Origin: an uncultured Flavobacteriales bacterium
Lineage (GTDB): Bacteria; Bacteroidota; Bacteroidia; Flavobacteriales; CAJXXR01
Length of the DNA: 64,000 nucleotides
Assembly (NCBI GenBank): GCA_913063375.1
Contig: CAJXXR010000004.1
Coordinates: forward strand, 62,001-126,000
Reading direction: 5' to 3'
In this document: in pieces, positions 43,805-53,367 of the stretch
Numbering within the stretch: the stretch's first letter is position 1
Layout: the number at the start of each line of letters is the position of its first letter
Made by a program: the position numbers and the translations under genes
The notes under the pieces: generated by a model
What the model saw: only the letters and a program-made list of their open reading frames with translations
What the model was told of the DNA's origin: nothing
Databases searched by the model: none

Positions 43805-44998
43805 ATGGCTACCCTTTTTAAGCAAGCTCTCAAAGATATTAAAATCTATTGCATAGTCCTTATTATATTGCCTTATGCTTTAGCTTGTAAAGCTGAAAAT
43901 GATCCTAAATTTCCGAAAGCTTCAATTTCTATACAAACGGGTGCAGAATCTATAGCAGATTATGGACAAAGGTTGAAAGGAAAAAGAGTTGCTTTGGTAG
44001 CTAATAAAAGTAGTTTAATAGGTAGTACACATCTAGTAGATTCTTTGATTTCCTATGGGGTTGATCTAGTTAAAATATTTGCTCCAGAACATGGATTTAG
44101 ATCCAATGCAGATGCAGGTGAGTTGATAGATTCTGAAACGGATACTAAAACAGGCTTAACCATTGAATCTCTGTATGGCAAAAATAAAAAGCCGTCTGCA
44201 AATTCCTTAAAAGATATAGATATCGTTGTATATGATATCCAAGATGTAGGAGCTCGTTTTTACACCTATATATCTACGCTTCATTATGTAATGGAGGCTT
44301 GTGGTGAGTTGGGGATTCCCGTAATGGTTTTAGACAGACCCAATCCTAATGGTGATTATATAGATGGACCAATTTTGGATACATCATTTAGCTCTTTTGT
44401 AGGTATGCATCCTGTTCCGGTTGTTTATGGAATGACCGTTGGCGAATATGCGCAAATGATAAATGGTGAAGGTTGGTTGAAAAATGGTATTACCTGTGAT
44501 TTATATGTCCAGCCTTGTAAAAATTATGCAAGGGATATGGTTTATGAATTACCCGTGAAACCCTCTCCAAATCTTCCGAATTATCAGTCTATCAGATTAT
44601 ACCCTTCCTTATGCTTTTTTGAAGGAACTAAAGTCAGTGTTGGCCGAGGTACCGATTTCCCATTTCAAGTGTATGGAGCGCCTTTTTTAGAAGGGACTTT
44701 TAGCTTTATTCCAAAACCTGGCCCTGGTGCCAAGTATCCAAAACATGATGGGAAAAAATGTATGGGAGAGGATCTTAGGTCGCAATCAATATTATTTTTA
44801 GATTTATCATGGTTGATAAAGGCCTATTCTCAGCAGCCAGATGATTTTTTTAATTCGTTTTTTGTAAAGTTGGCCGGTACGGATCATTTAAAAGAGCAAA
44901 TATTATCCGGAATGAGCGCTGAGGAAATTCGTTCAAGCTGGGAGCTTGGTTTGATAAAGTTTCGTAAAATGAGAGCTCCCTATTTAATATATAATTAG
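43805..44998 (+). CDS. namZ: NamZ-like exo-beta-N-acetylmuramidase (DUF1343)
   Basis: The 397-residue lipoprotein has a lipobox in ILPYALAC (Cys28) and the complete DUF1343 domain now known as the GH171 exo-beta-N-acetylmuramidase NamZ, which releases MurNAc from cell-wall fragments. Conserved blocks seen are KRVALVANKSS, IFAPEHGFRS (Glu95-His96), LYGKNKKPS, VYDIQDVGARFYTY, and DRPNPNGD. Residues 370-397 complete the family C-terminus. It should help recycle or digest peptidoglycan in the periplasm. The ATG at 43805 is 70 bases from the divergent permease gene. Confidence 0.9.
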   Translation: MATLFKQALKDIKIYCIVLIILPYALACKAENDPKFPKASISIQTGAESIADYGQRLKGKRVALVANKSSLIGSTHLVDSLISYGVDLVKIFAPEHGFRSNADAGELIDSETDTKTGLTIESLYGKNKKPSANSLKDIDIVVYDIQDVGARFYTYISTLHYVMEACGELGIPVMVLDRPNPNGDYIDGPILDTSFSSFVGMHPVPVVYGMTVGEYAQMINGEGWLKNGITCDLYVQPCKNYARDMVYELPVKPSPNLPNYQSIRLYPSLCFFEGTKVSVGRGTDFPFQVYGAPFLEGTFSFIPKPGPGAKYPKHDGKKCMGEDLRSQSILFLDLSWLIKAYSQQPDDFFNSFFVKLAGTDHLKEQILSGMSAEEIRSSWELGLIKFRKMRAPYLIYN

Positions 44999-45016
44999 GG
45001 TTTTATTTATTTTTCA

Positions 45017-45072
45017 AACTTAAACGCAACGATGTTGCATTTAAGTTAGATATTTGTTTAAGTTTGCAACTT
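45017..45072. promoter_or_regulatory. Inverted-repeat operator-like cluster upstream of TonB receptor
   Basis: A near-perfect 31-base palindrome (45017-45047) has outer arms AACTTAAA/TTTAAGTT, inner arms GCAAC/GTTGC and a GAT centre. Ten bases later TTTAAGTT recurs (45057-45064) and AAGTTTGCAACTT (45060-45072) forms a second palindrome that shares GCAAC. A near -7 box (GATATTTG, one mismatch) lies at 45049-45056 between them, as expected for repressor sites. Which regulator binds is unknown. Confidence 0.5.
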
Positions 45073-45093
45073 AATTGCATTTATAGATATCTC

Positions 45094-47304
45094 ATGAAAA
45101 AATTTGCCCTCATTTTTGTACTGTTTGTGATGAATTTTCTTTCAGCTCAAACTATTAAAGGAATATTAAAGGATAGTCAATCCAAAGAATTAATTCCCTA
45201 TGCAACTATTGTATATCTAGAGACCGGAGATTGGATCAGTTCCGATTCTCTAGGTATATTTATCCTTCCCAAACCTACAAAAGGGGAGGTGTCGTTAAAG
45301 ATTCAGTCGATTGGATATTCAAATTTGATCATTGTAGTAGATAGGAAAACCCTAAATGAAAGTATTTATTATTTAGAGAAATCGAATACTTCCTTGGGTG
45401 AAATAGTTTTGTCAGAATCCAATTCCAAGTTGATTAACCAGAATATCCTGTCTGTACGGCAACTTGGTTTAAATGAGATCAAGATAACTTCAACCAATGT
45501 TTTAGTAGACCTACTGAGTAGCCTCCCCGGAGTAGATAATATAGGGACAGGCCCTAGTATTGGAAAGCCTGTGATAAGAGGACTTTCAGGAAACAGAATT
45601 GTAACAATCTCTCAAGGGTTAAAAGTTGAAAACCAACAGTGGGGTGCAGAACATGGCCTAGGAGTTAATGCCAGTGGTATAGATCATATAGAAATTATAA
45701 AAGGCCCCTCTTCCTTGTTATATGGAGCGGACGCCATCGGTGGAGTGCTCTTTTTCGTAAATAAAGCTTTTTTGACAAAAGGCAAGGAAAAATGGCATTG
45801 GAGTGGTAGTGGAAATACCAACACATTAGGATTCAATTCAAATTTGAACTATCAAGTTAATAAAGGGAAATTGAAATTGAATGTTTTTTCCTCCTACCAA
45901 AATTCTGCTGATTATGAATTTCCAGATGGAGGTAGACTATTAAATAGTAGATTTACTGAAAAGAGTTTAAAAGGTTCAGCAGCAGTGAAACTGGGGATAG
46001 TGAATACGCTCTTTCATTATTCAATTTTGGAAAATCAGTTGGGATTATCGGAGGGATCTACCCCTTCAAGCAGTACAGAAAGAATACAATTATTACCTTC
46101 CCAATTTGTTCGTCATCAAATGTTAAGTATTGAAAATCATGCTTTAGTAGGGGACGTAAAATATGAAATGACAATAGGTGCCTCATTAAATAATAGAAGA
46201 GAATTTGAGGATTCCTTTAAAGGTGCAGCCCTAGACATGGATTTAAAAAATATAAGTTATGCTTTAAAAGGTACTTTTAAATCTAAGAATAGGTATTGGG
46301 ATTATATTTTTGGAAGTCAAGGAATGCTTCAGATAAATGAAAATCACGGTGAAGAACGATTAATCCCAAATGCAAGTAAGAAAGATTTAGGATTTTTTGG
46401 GCTTGCCAAATATTCACATAAAAAGCTTAATGTTCAATATGGATTAAGAACGGATTTCAGAAATATTGAAAGTGAATATTTTTTAAATGAGGAGGTCAAT
46501 TTCCCTTCCTTTGCAGAAAATTATAATAGCTTGAATTATTCCATTGGACTGAAGTATCAATTTGAAAATGTTCATTTACGCTCAAATCTTTCTTCGGGTT
46601 TTAGAGCTCCTAATATGTCTGAATTGCTTTCGAACGGTGAGCATGAAGGTAGTGGAAGATTTGAAAGGGGAGATGCAAACCTAAAAACGGAAGAAGCCAT
46701 TCAGATGGATCTTGGGATAAATTACTTCAATGAAATGGGTGAATTCTATATAGAAACATTTTACAATAATGTAAATAGATATATCTATTTGGAAGCTCAG
46801 AATGACTTTGTCGATGATGTTCAAATTTATGATTATAAACAAGCTGATGTTAATTTGTTTGGTGGAGAAATAGGAATTAATATTAAACCGAGTGGATTAA
46901 AAAATATTAACATTAAAGCAGAATTTTCAACGGTATTGGCTCAATTTAAATCTGGAGCTAGCCTATCATTAATCCCTGCCAATAAAGGAGTTGCAAATAT
47001 AATTATTGATAGCCCAATTAAATCTTGGAATGCATTCAAGAAATTGAACTTAAATATTGTTCATCGGATGAAACAAGAAAGAGTTGGACTGAAGGAGTTC
47101 CCTTCCAAAGACTATACTACAGTGAGTTTAAGTAGTACGTTCAACTATAGGTTTAAGACTCAAGAAATAGCTATTGAATTCGGAGTTCAAAATATTTTTA
47201 ATAAGTCCTATATAGATCATTTATCCAGGTATAAAAACATTGGAGCATTTTCTCCAGGAAGGAACATTTTTATGAGTGTTTCGTGGGATATGTTAGAAAT
47301 CTAA
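45094..47304 (+). CDS. TonB-dependent outer-membrane receptor (ZnuD-like)
   Basis: The 736-residue receptor has a signal peptide (MKKFALIFVLFVMNFLSAQ), a carboxypeptidase-regulatory-like domain (about 20-100, TIKGILKDSQSKELIPYATI), a plug domain (VDLLSSLPGVDNIGTGPS, IEIIKGPSSLLYGADAIGG), and a 22-strand barrel. The segment SELLSNGEHEGSGRFERGD is the pattern seen in ZnuD and related metal/heme receptors. The protein imports its ligand across the outer membrane using TonB energy. ATG at 45094 is favoured over an upstream TTG (45064) inside the operator region. A zinc role is inferred only. Confidence 0.9.
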   Translation: MKKFALIFVLFVMNFLSAQTIKGILKDSQSKELIPYATIVYLETGDWISSDSLGIFILPKPTKGEVSLKIQSIGYSNLIIVVDRKTLNESIYYLEKSNTSLGEIVLSESNSKLINQNILSVRQLGLNEIKITSTNVLVDLLSSLPGVDNIGTGPSIGKPVIRGLSGNRIVTISQGLKVENQQWGAEHGLGVNASGIDHIEIIKGPSSLLYGADAIGGVLFFVNKAFLTKGKEKWHWSGSGNTNTLGFNSNLNYQVNKGKLKLNVFSSYQNSADYEFPDGGRLLNSRFTEKSLKGSAAVKLGIVNTLFHYSILENQLGLSEGSTPSSSTERIQLLPSQFVRHQMLSIENHALVGDVKYEMTIGASLNNRREFEDSFKGAALDMDLKNISYALKGTFKSKNRYWDYIFGSQGMLQINENHGEERLIPNASKKDLGFFGLAKYSHKKLNVQYGLRTDFRNIESEYFLNEEVNFPSFAENYNSLNYSIGLKYQFENVHLRSNLSSGFRAPNMSELLSNGEHEGSGRFERGDANLKTEEAIQMDLGINYFNEMGEFYIETFYNNVNRYIYLEAQNDFVDDVQIYDYKQADVNLFGGEIGINIKPSGLKNINIKAEFSTVLAQFKSGASLSLIPANKGVANIIIDSPIKSWNAFKKLNLNIVHRMKQERVGLKEFPSKDYTTVSLSSTFNYRFKTQEIAIEFGVQNIFNKSYIDHLSRYKNIGAFSPGRNIFMSVSWDMLEI

Positions 47305-47332
47305 AATGATCGGTTTGTAATACCTATTGGAT

Positions 47333-47384
47333 TACCATACAGTTAGTTTTGTATATAAAAAACTAACTGTATGGTATTTTTTTT
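47333..47384 (+). terminator. Strong intrinsic terminator after the TonB receptor gene
   Basis: An 18-bp perfect stem runs from 47333 (TACCATACAGTTAGTTTT) to 47376 with an 8-base loop, followed by eight T. It may also serve as a binding palindrome for the adjacent MarR regulator, though the loop is long for that. Confidence 0.85.
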
Positions 47385-47393
47385 CATATATCG

Positions 47394-47405
47394 TATGCTT
47401 GCATA
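47394..47405. promoter_or_regulatory. Short palindrome upstream of marR, candidate operator
   Basis: TATGCTTGCATA is a perfect 5+2+5 palindrome 49 bases before the marR ATG, a position and size compatible with a MarR autoregulatory site. There is no direct evidence. Confidence 0.3.
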
Positions 47406-47454
47406 ATAAAAATTATGTATATTAGAATTACTTCATAATTAATACAATATTACC

Positions 47455-47904
47455 ATGGAAGATAAGACTATTCGTTACGACATTGACTCCCAGATAAGAT
47501 CTGCTTGGCATGCAATTTCTCGTATGTATAATGAAAAGGCAAAACCATATGGAGTTACTACCTCCCTTGCATTTACCTTACTAAATATTGGTAAGGATGG
47601 CGTGCTTTCAACACAGTTGGGTCCAGCAATGGGGATGGAAGCTAGAAGTTTAACCAGAACTTTAAAAAGGATGGATGAACTAGGTTTGATAAGTAAGGTC
47701 AGTGATCCGATAGATAGGCGTAAAGTTAGAATTACCCTTACCCAATTTGGAATTGAAAAGAGGAAAGAAGCGGCGGTTGAAGTAAAACATTTCAATACCA
47801 TGATTTATGAAGAACTAGGTACCGAAAAAATGGATGTATTTTTTGAAGTCATGGAACTTATATTATCCAAAGTTAATTCTATTCAAAAAGCAAAGCAAAA
47901 ATGA
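47455..47904 (+). CDS. MarR-family transcriptional regulator of the fad operon
   Basis: The 149-residue protein has a winged helix-turn-helix: a recognition region around LGPAMGMEARSLTRTLKRMDELGL, and the wing motif DPIDRRKVRITLT. An N-terminal dimerisation helix bundle precedes it. Its stop overlaps the start of fadN by four bases (ATGA), so it is the first gene of the beta-oxidation operon and probably represses it, with acyl-CoA as likely effector. This function is inferred from context. The ATG is preceded by an AT-rich region with a small palindrome. Confidence 0.92.
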   Translation: MEDKTIRYDIDSQIRSAWHAISRMYNEKAKPYGVTTSLAFTLLNIGKDGVLSTQLGPAMGMEARSLTRTLKRMDELGLISKVSDPIDRRKVRITLTQFGIEKRKEAAVEVKHFNTMIYEELGTEKMDVFFEVMELILSKVNSIQKAKQK

Positions 47905-50255
47905 AATTAGAAATTAAGAAAGTAGCCATATTAGGTGCAGGAGTAATGGGAGCACAATTAGCTTGTTTAATGGCTAATGCTGGTCTCAACGTTTTGCTTT
48001 TGGATAGAGTAGTATCTGAAGAAGATCCGGATATGTTGGCGCGTGAAGCATTGAAAAAATGTGGAAAAATGAAGCCAGCACCTTCTATTTCAAAGGATTT
48101 AATACAGACAATTGGTATTGGTAATTTTGAGGATGATTTGTCTAAATTAAAGGAAGTGGATTGGGTAATAGAAGCTATCGTTGAGAATCCAAAAATTAAG
48201 TTAGCCTTGTATGAAAAGGTACTTCCGTATTTGTCTAAAACAGTGATTTTTTCTACCAATACATCGGGTATTTCCATTAATTCTCTAGCCGAATTATTTC
48301 CATCTTCTCTACGCAATAGATTTTGTGGGACGCACTTTTTTAATCCCCCTAGATATTTAAAGTTATTGGAAATAATTCCTGGAAAGGAAACGGATGAATC
48401 CTTGATTAAGTTCCTAATGGAGTTTGGTGAAAGTAGGTTAGGGAAAAGAACGGTTTTATGTAAGGATACACCCGCATTTATTGCGAACAGAATTGGCGTT
48501 GGGGCTATAATGCATGTTTTTCAGCTTTGGGATAAAGGAAATTTCACCATTTCAGAAATGGATGTATTGACTGGTCCTATAATTGGAAGACCTAAAACGG
48601 CCACTTTTAAAACCTGCGATCTTGTAGGACTAGATACCTTGGCTATGGTTTCCGACTACCTAAAGGAAACTTGTCCAGCGGATAGCTTTAAAGCTTATTA
48701 TGAAGTTCCTCCCTTTGTTAGAAAAATGGTTTCTGAGGGTAGAATAGGAGACAAAGCGAGGAAAGGATTCTATCAAAAGGTAAAAGATGAAAAGGGAAAA
48801 TTAGTTCGAAAATATTATGATCCTAAAACTGATTCTTTATTAGATTGGAAGAAGGAGAAAATGACTGCATTGGCTGATGCATACCAAATAAAAAACCTTA
48901 AAAAGCGGCTTGGATTTTTAGTTGACTTAGGAGGTGATTTAGGGGAGTTCTATCGTGAAATGCTGTATGGAACATTTGCATTTGTGGCAGATAAGATTCC
49001 AGAAATTGCAGATGATATTTATAAGGTAGATGATGCTTTAAAGACTGGCTTTGGTTGGGAAATTGGCCCATTTGAAATGTGGGATGCTATCGGCCTTGAA
49101 AAGGTTGTGAAGGGAATGAATACTATGAATATGCCCGTTGCCAACTGGATTGTAGAGATGTTGAAATCAGGTAATACGGCATTTTACAAACGGGAAGGAA
49201 TAGAAAGTCAACAGTTTTCTGCCCTTAGTAATTCTTATATCCCTGTACCCAGGCATCAATTGTTTTTTAATTTGAAGGATCATAAACCTTCCATAATCTG
49301 GAAAAATGATGATTGTTCCATTTATGATTTAGGGGATGGTGTCTTAAATTGTGCTTTTCACAGTAAGATGAATACGCTAGGAGGAGAAGTCTTAGAAGGT
49401 ATTAATGCTGGGATAGATTTGGCAGAAGGAAAATACAAGGCTTTGTTGGTTGCCAATCAAGGACAGAACTTTTCTGTAGGAGCCAATTTGGCCATGGTAT
49501 TTATGCTTGCTTTAGAGCAAGAATGGGATGAATTGGATTATGCTGTAAGTGTTTTCCAAAAAACGACTATGCGTCTTCGTTATAGTAGTATTCCTACTGT
49601 AATTGTCCCTCATGGGATGTGTTTTGGTGGTGGTGCTGAAGTAATATTACACGGAGACAGGGTACACGCTAGTTCAGAGTCTTATATAGGTTTGGTTGAA
49701 GTAGGTGTAGGGTTGATCCCAGGTGGTGGTGGAACCAAGGAATTCTCTAAGGTAGCATCGGATAACTATTATAATGGAGATATTCAATTACCTCAATTGA
49801 AAGAAAAGTATTTACAAATAGCGATGGCCAAAGTCGCTACCTCTGCCCAGGAGGGGATGGATATGGGTTATCTTAAAAAAGGAAGAGACAGCTTTGCATT
49901 GCAATCTGACTTCCTTATTCCTCAAGCAAAAGATATCGCTTTAGGTATGGCTTCTAGTTATATCCCACCCGTTGAAGGAAAAAATATTTTGGCCCTAGGG
50001 AAACAGGCTTTAGGAATGTTTATGATAGGAGCGGATTCTATGGAATTCACGAATTATATATCTACACATGATCGGTTGATCGCAGAAAAATTGGGTTATG
50101 TCATTTGTGGGGGGGATTTATCCCGACCAACTTTGGTATCGGAACAATATCTATTGGATCTAGAGAAAGAGACATTCTTATCTCTTTTGGGAGAAGAGAA
50201 GACATTACAGCGTATAGAGCACATGTTGAATACTGGAAAACCATTAAGAAATTAG
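47901..50255 (+). CDS. fadN: 3-hydroxyacyl-CoA dehydrogenase/enoyl-CoA hydratase, FadN type
   Basis: The 784-residue multienzyme hydrates enoyl-CoA and oxidises 3-hydroxyacyl-CoA with NAD in fatty-acid beta-oxidation. The dehydrogenase comes first (VAILGAGVMGAQLA at 8-21, TNTSGISI, GTHFFNPP), while the crotonase domain is C-terminal (from about residue 500, with the oxyanion-hole segment FGGGAEVILHGDR). This order is opposite to E. coli FadB and matches Bacillus FadN. The overlap with marR and the following fadA and fadE support a single operon. Membership is strong; chain-length specificity is unknown. Confidence 0.95.
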   Translation: MKLEIKKVAILGAGVMGAQLACLMANAGLNVLLLDRVVSEEDPDMLAREALKKCGKMKPAPSISKDLIQTIGIGNFEDDLSKLKEVDWVIEAIVENPKIKLALYEKVLPYLSKTVIFSTNTSGISINSLAELFPSSLRNRFCGTHFFNPPRYLKLLEIIPGKETDESLIKFLMEFGESRLGKRTVLCKDTPAFIANRIGVGAIMHVFQLWDKGNFTISEMDVLTGPIIGRPKTATFKTCDLVGLDTLAMVSDYLKETCPADSFKAYYEVPPFVRKMVSEGRIGDKARKGFYQKVKDEKGKLVRKYYDPKTDSLLDWKKEKMTALADAYQIKNLKKRLGFLVDLGGDLGEFYREMLYGTFAFVADKIPEIADDIYKVDDALKTGFGWEIGPFEMWDAIGLEKVVKGMNTMNMPVANWIVEMLKSGNTAFYKREGIESQQFSALSNSYIPVPRHQLFFNLKDHKPSIIWKNDDCSIYDLGDGVLNCAFHSKMNTLGGEVLEGINAGIDLAEGKYKALLVANQGQNFSVGANLAMVFMLALEQEWDELDYAVSVFQKTTMRLRYSSIPTVIVPHGMCFGGGAEVILHGDRVHASSESYIGLVEVGVGLIPGGGGTKEFSKVASDNYYNGDIQLPQLKEKYLQIAMAKVATSAQEGMDMGYLKKGRDSFALQSDFLIPQAKDIALGMASSYIPPVEGKNILALGKQALGMFMIGADSMEFTNYISTHDRLIAEKLGYVICGGDLSRPTLVSEQYLLDLEKETFLSLLGEEKTLQRIEHMLNTGKPLRN

Positions 50256-50258
50256 GCT

Positions 50259-51434
50259 ATGAATGTATATATATTAAATGGATTTAGATCTCCAGTAGGA
50301 AAAGCACCCAGAGGTATGTTTCGTTCCTTAAGACCAGATGATTTGGCGGCACAGGTTGTAAGGGGATTGATGGAAAAATACCCATCCATTCCCAAAGAAG
50401 AAATTGAGGATTGCATTGTCGGAAATGCGACTCCGGAAGCAGAGCAAGGATTGAATGTGGGAAGGATGATCTCTATGATGGGCTTGGATACTGTGAGAGT
50501 TCCAGGAATGACTGTAAATAGATATTGCTCTTCGGGTCTTGAGACCATCGCAATTGCTGCGGCTAAAATTCAGGCAGGAATGGCAGATTGCATCCTTGCT
50601 GGTGGTGTAGAAACGATGTCTCCAATTCCTTTTGGAGGTTGGAGAGTAGTTCCAAATTATGAGGTGTCTACCAGTCATCCAGATTGGTATTGGGGAATGG
50701 GTAATACAGCGGAAGCGGTTGCTCAAAAATACCAAGTAAGTAGACAGGACCAAGATCAATTTGCTTTTGAATCTCATAAAAAGGCATTGGCTGCACAAGC
50801 CTCGGGTAGGTTTGATAAAGATATTTTGCCTATAAATATTCAGGAAGTATATTTAGATGAACAGGAAAGAAGGCAGGAGAAAAACTATATGCTAAATAGG
50901 GATGAAGGACCAAGAGCAGATACTAGTCTTGAAGCATTGGCAAAGTTACGACCAGTATTTGCAGCTAATGGAAGTGTTACTGCCGGAAATGCTTCTCAAA
51001 CTTCTGATGGTGCAGCCTTTGTATTAGTAGTATCAGAAGAATTCCTTAAACGCCACGGCTTGGAACCAGATGCAAGGTTTATGTCGTATCATGTGAGTGG
51101 TTTAGAACCTCGATATATGGGAATGGGCCCCATGCATGCAGTGCCAAAAGCACTAGAAAAAGCAGGTTTGAGTCAAGGTGATTTATCACTTATAGAGTTA
51201 AATGAAGCTTTTGCCTCTCAATCTTTGGCCGTTATTCGTGAGTTGGAATTAAATCCAGAGCTTGTCAATGTAAATGGTGGGGCTATTGCCTTAGGTCATC
51301 CCTTAGGATGTACTGGTTGTAAGCTTACTGTTCAGATATTGAATGAGCTAGAGAAGCGAAATCAGAAATATGGTATGGTAACTATGTGTGTAGGTACTGG
51401 TCAGGGTGCTGCAGGAATTTTTGAGAAGTTATAA
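50259..51434 (+). CDS. fadA: Acetyl-CoA acyltransferase (3-ketoacyl-CoA thiolase)
   Basis: The 391-residue enzyme cleaves 3-ketoacyl-CoA with CoA to acetyl-CoA and a shortened acyl-CoA. The acyl-accepting Cys90 is in NRYCSSGLETIA, and the C-terminal active-site His and Cys lie in GGAIALGHPLGCTG and CVGTGQGAAG. It starts 3 bases after fadN and, with it and fadE, completes the beta-oxidation cycle. The length and motifs are standard for degradative thiolases rather than biosynthetic ones, though these are hard to separate by sequence. Confidence 0.96.
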   Translation: MNVYILNGFRSPVGKAPRGMFRSLRPDDLAAQVVRGLMEKYPSIPKEEIEDCIVGNATPEAEQGLNVGRMISMMGLDTVRVPGMTVNRYCSSGLETIAIAAAKIQAGMADCILAGGVETMSPIPFGGWRVVPNYEVSTSHPDWYWGMGNTAEAVAQKYQVSRQDQDQFAFESHKKALAAQASGRFDKDILPINIQEVYLDEQERRQEKNYMLNRDEGPRADTSLEALAKLRPVFAANGSVTAGNASQTSDGAAFVLVVSEEFLKRHGLEPDARFMSYHVSGLEPRYMGMGPMHAVPKALEKAGLSQGDLSLIELNEAFASQSLAVIRELELNPELVNVNGGAIALGHPLGCTGCKLTVQILNELEKRNQKYGMVTMCVGTGQGAAGIFEKL

Positions 51435-51455
51435 ACGAATTTAAATAATTGATAT

Positions 51456-53228
51456 ATGTCTGAAATAAGAGGAGGTGATTTTTTAACCACGCATACAAAA
51501 GCTTCGAATGTATTTATCCCTGAGGAATGGACAGAGGAGCAACGCATGATGGCAGAAACTTGTTCTGAATTTATCAGAACAGAAATAAAACCTAAGTGGA
51601 ATGATATTGATTCAATGAAATATCCTGAACTATTACCTGAACTATTAAAGAAAGCGGGTGATTTAGGGATTTTAGCTGCATCTATTCCAGAGGCTTATGA
51701 AGGTCTTGGCTTAGATTTAAATACCTCTTTATTGATGGCAGAAGAAATCGGTCATACGAATTCCTTTGCTGTTGCGCTAGCAGCACATACGGGTATTGGT
51801 ACCCTTCCTATATTATATTTCGGTAATGAAGCACAAAAACAAAAATATTTGCCCAAGTTAGGATCTGGTGAATGGTTTGCAAGTTATTGTTTGACGGAGC
51901 CTGGAGCAGGTTCGGATGCAAATTCTGGAAAAACCAAAGCAGTACTATCTGAAGATGGAACTTACTATGAAATAACCGGTCAGAAAATGTGGATTACAAA
52001 TGCCGGATTTGCAGAGATTTTTATAGTATTCGCAAGAATAGAGGATGATAAAAATTTATCTGCCTTTATCGTTGAGAAAAGTTTTGGTAACATAACCTTA
52101 AACCCTGAAGAAAAGAAAATGGGTATCAAAGGGTCTAGTACTCGTCAGGTATTCTTTTCAAAGACTAAGGTACCCGTAGAGAATTTATTGGGGAAAAGAA
52201 ATAAAGGATTTAAGATCGCTGTAAATATTCTAAACTTGGGAAGAATCAAGTTGGGTTCAGCAGTATTAGGAGGAGCAAAGGAAGCTTTAATTTCATCTAC
52301 CAATTATGGTTTGGAACGTAAACAGTTTGGTAAGAGTTTGGTAGAATTTGGCGCAATAAAGTCCAAAATAGGAAGGATGTACTCCTATACTTTTGCAGCT
52401 GAAAGTGCTATTTATAGAGCTGGTTATGATATAGATTGTTTTTATGAGGCTTCCGTGAAAAATGGTATGGAAGTGCATAAAGCGCATTTAAAATCCTTAG
52501 AAGAATTTGCAATAGAATGTGCTATAATCAAAGTGCATGCTTCTGAAATGCTAGATTATATTGTTGATGAAAATGTTCAGATTCATGGTGGAATGGGATT
52601 TTCTGAAGAAGCAAGGGCAGCAAGGAGTTATAGAGATTCTAGAATAAATAGAATATTTGAAGGAACCAATGAAATCAATAGAATGCTTTCTGTTCAAATG
52701 CTATTGAAGAAAGTAATGAGAGGAGAGATTCCGTTTATGGAGGAAGCTGAAATGGCTGGAAAGGAGCTCATGAAAATCCCCAAAAAGAATATGGATGATT
52801 CCTTCTTAGCCCAAGAAAGGGAGCTATTGATGAAATTAAAAAAATTAGCCTTAATAGTATCTGGTGCAGCTGTAAAAGAATTACAGATGGAAATCCAGGA
52901 AGAGCAGGAAGTATTAATGTCTTTTGCCGATATTTTAATTGAGGTCTATATCTTGGAGTCATTATTATTGAGATTGGAAAAATTGGAATCGAATGAGCAT
53001 TGGACACCGGAGAGATTAACGGCAATGATGCAAGAAAACTTGTTTAGGTCTATTCCTATAATTAGGACGGCTGCTGAAGAATCTATTAGAAGATTCGCAA
53101 AAGGTGACAATGCAAGAATACTAAATATGGCAACAAAAAGATATACCAAATTGCCAGATACAGATATTATTGAACAAAGAAGAATAATAGCAGATATGTG
53201 TATCAAGAATAAAGGAGTGTGGATTTAG
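51456..53228 (+). CDS. fadE: Acyl-CoA dehydrogenase, FadE type
   Basis: The 590-residue FAD enzyme introduces the first double bond in acyl-CoA. It has the acyl-CoA dehydrogenase N-terminal helical domain, the middle beta domain with YCLTEPGAGSDANS and KMWITNAGFA, and a C-terminal domain with IHGGMGFSEEARAARSYRDSR and RIFEGTNEINRM, where the catalytic Glu lies in the family EGTNEI motif. The extra C-terminal 180 residues match the long FadE of Bacillus. It is the last gene of the operon and is closed by a terminator. Confidence 0.95.
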   Translation: MSEIRGGDFLTTHTKASNVFIPEEWTEEQRMMAETCSEFIRTEIKPKWNDIDSMKYPELLPELLKKAGDLGILAASIPEAYEGLGLDLNTSLLMAEEIGHTNSFAVALAAHTGIGTLPILYFGNEAQKQKYLPKLGSGEWFASYCLTEPGAGSDANSGKTKAVLSEDGTYYEITGQKMWITNAGFAEIFIVFARIEDDKNLSAFIVEKSFGNITLNPEEKKMGIKGSSTRQVFFSKTKVPVENLLGKRNKGFKIAVNILNLGRIKLGSAVLGGAKEALISSTNYGLERKQFGKSLVEFGAIKSKIGRMYSYTFAAESAIYRAGYDIDCFYEASVKNGMEVHKAHLKSLEEFAIECAIIKVHASEMLDYIVDENVQIHGGMGFSEEARAARSYRDSRINRIFEGTNEINRMLSVQMLLKKVMRGEIPFMEEAEMAGKELMKIPKKNMDDSFLAQERELLMKLKKLALIVSGAAVKELQMEIQEEQEVLMSFADILIEVYILESLLLRLEKLESNEHWTPERLTAMMQENLFRSIPIIRTAAEESIRRFAKGDNARILNMATKRYTKLPDTDIIEQRRIIADMCIKNKGVWI

Positions 53229-53256
53229 TCTACAATTAATTTTATGATCGATATAA

Positions 53257-53297
53257 ATAAACCTAGTGTCAAACTTTTTGAACTAGGTTTTTTTTTT
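53257..53297 (+). terminator. Intrinsic terminator after fadE
   Basis: Stem AAACCTAGTGTCAAA with TTTGAACTAGGTTT (one bulged G) is followed by a run of at least nine T. Confidence 0.82.
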
Positions 53298-53367
53298 GTT
53301 GTTTTGTTAAGATTTGGATCGCAATCCACATCCATTTAACCAGTTGAAATTCAAAAATAAATTAGCA

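Noticed and set aside
53314..53367. Upstream TTG start for the RCC1 protein
   Set aside because: It would put 18 hydrophilic residues before a normal signal peptide, which is unlikely for an exported protein.
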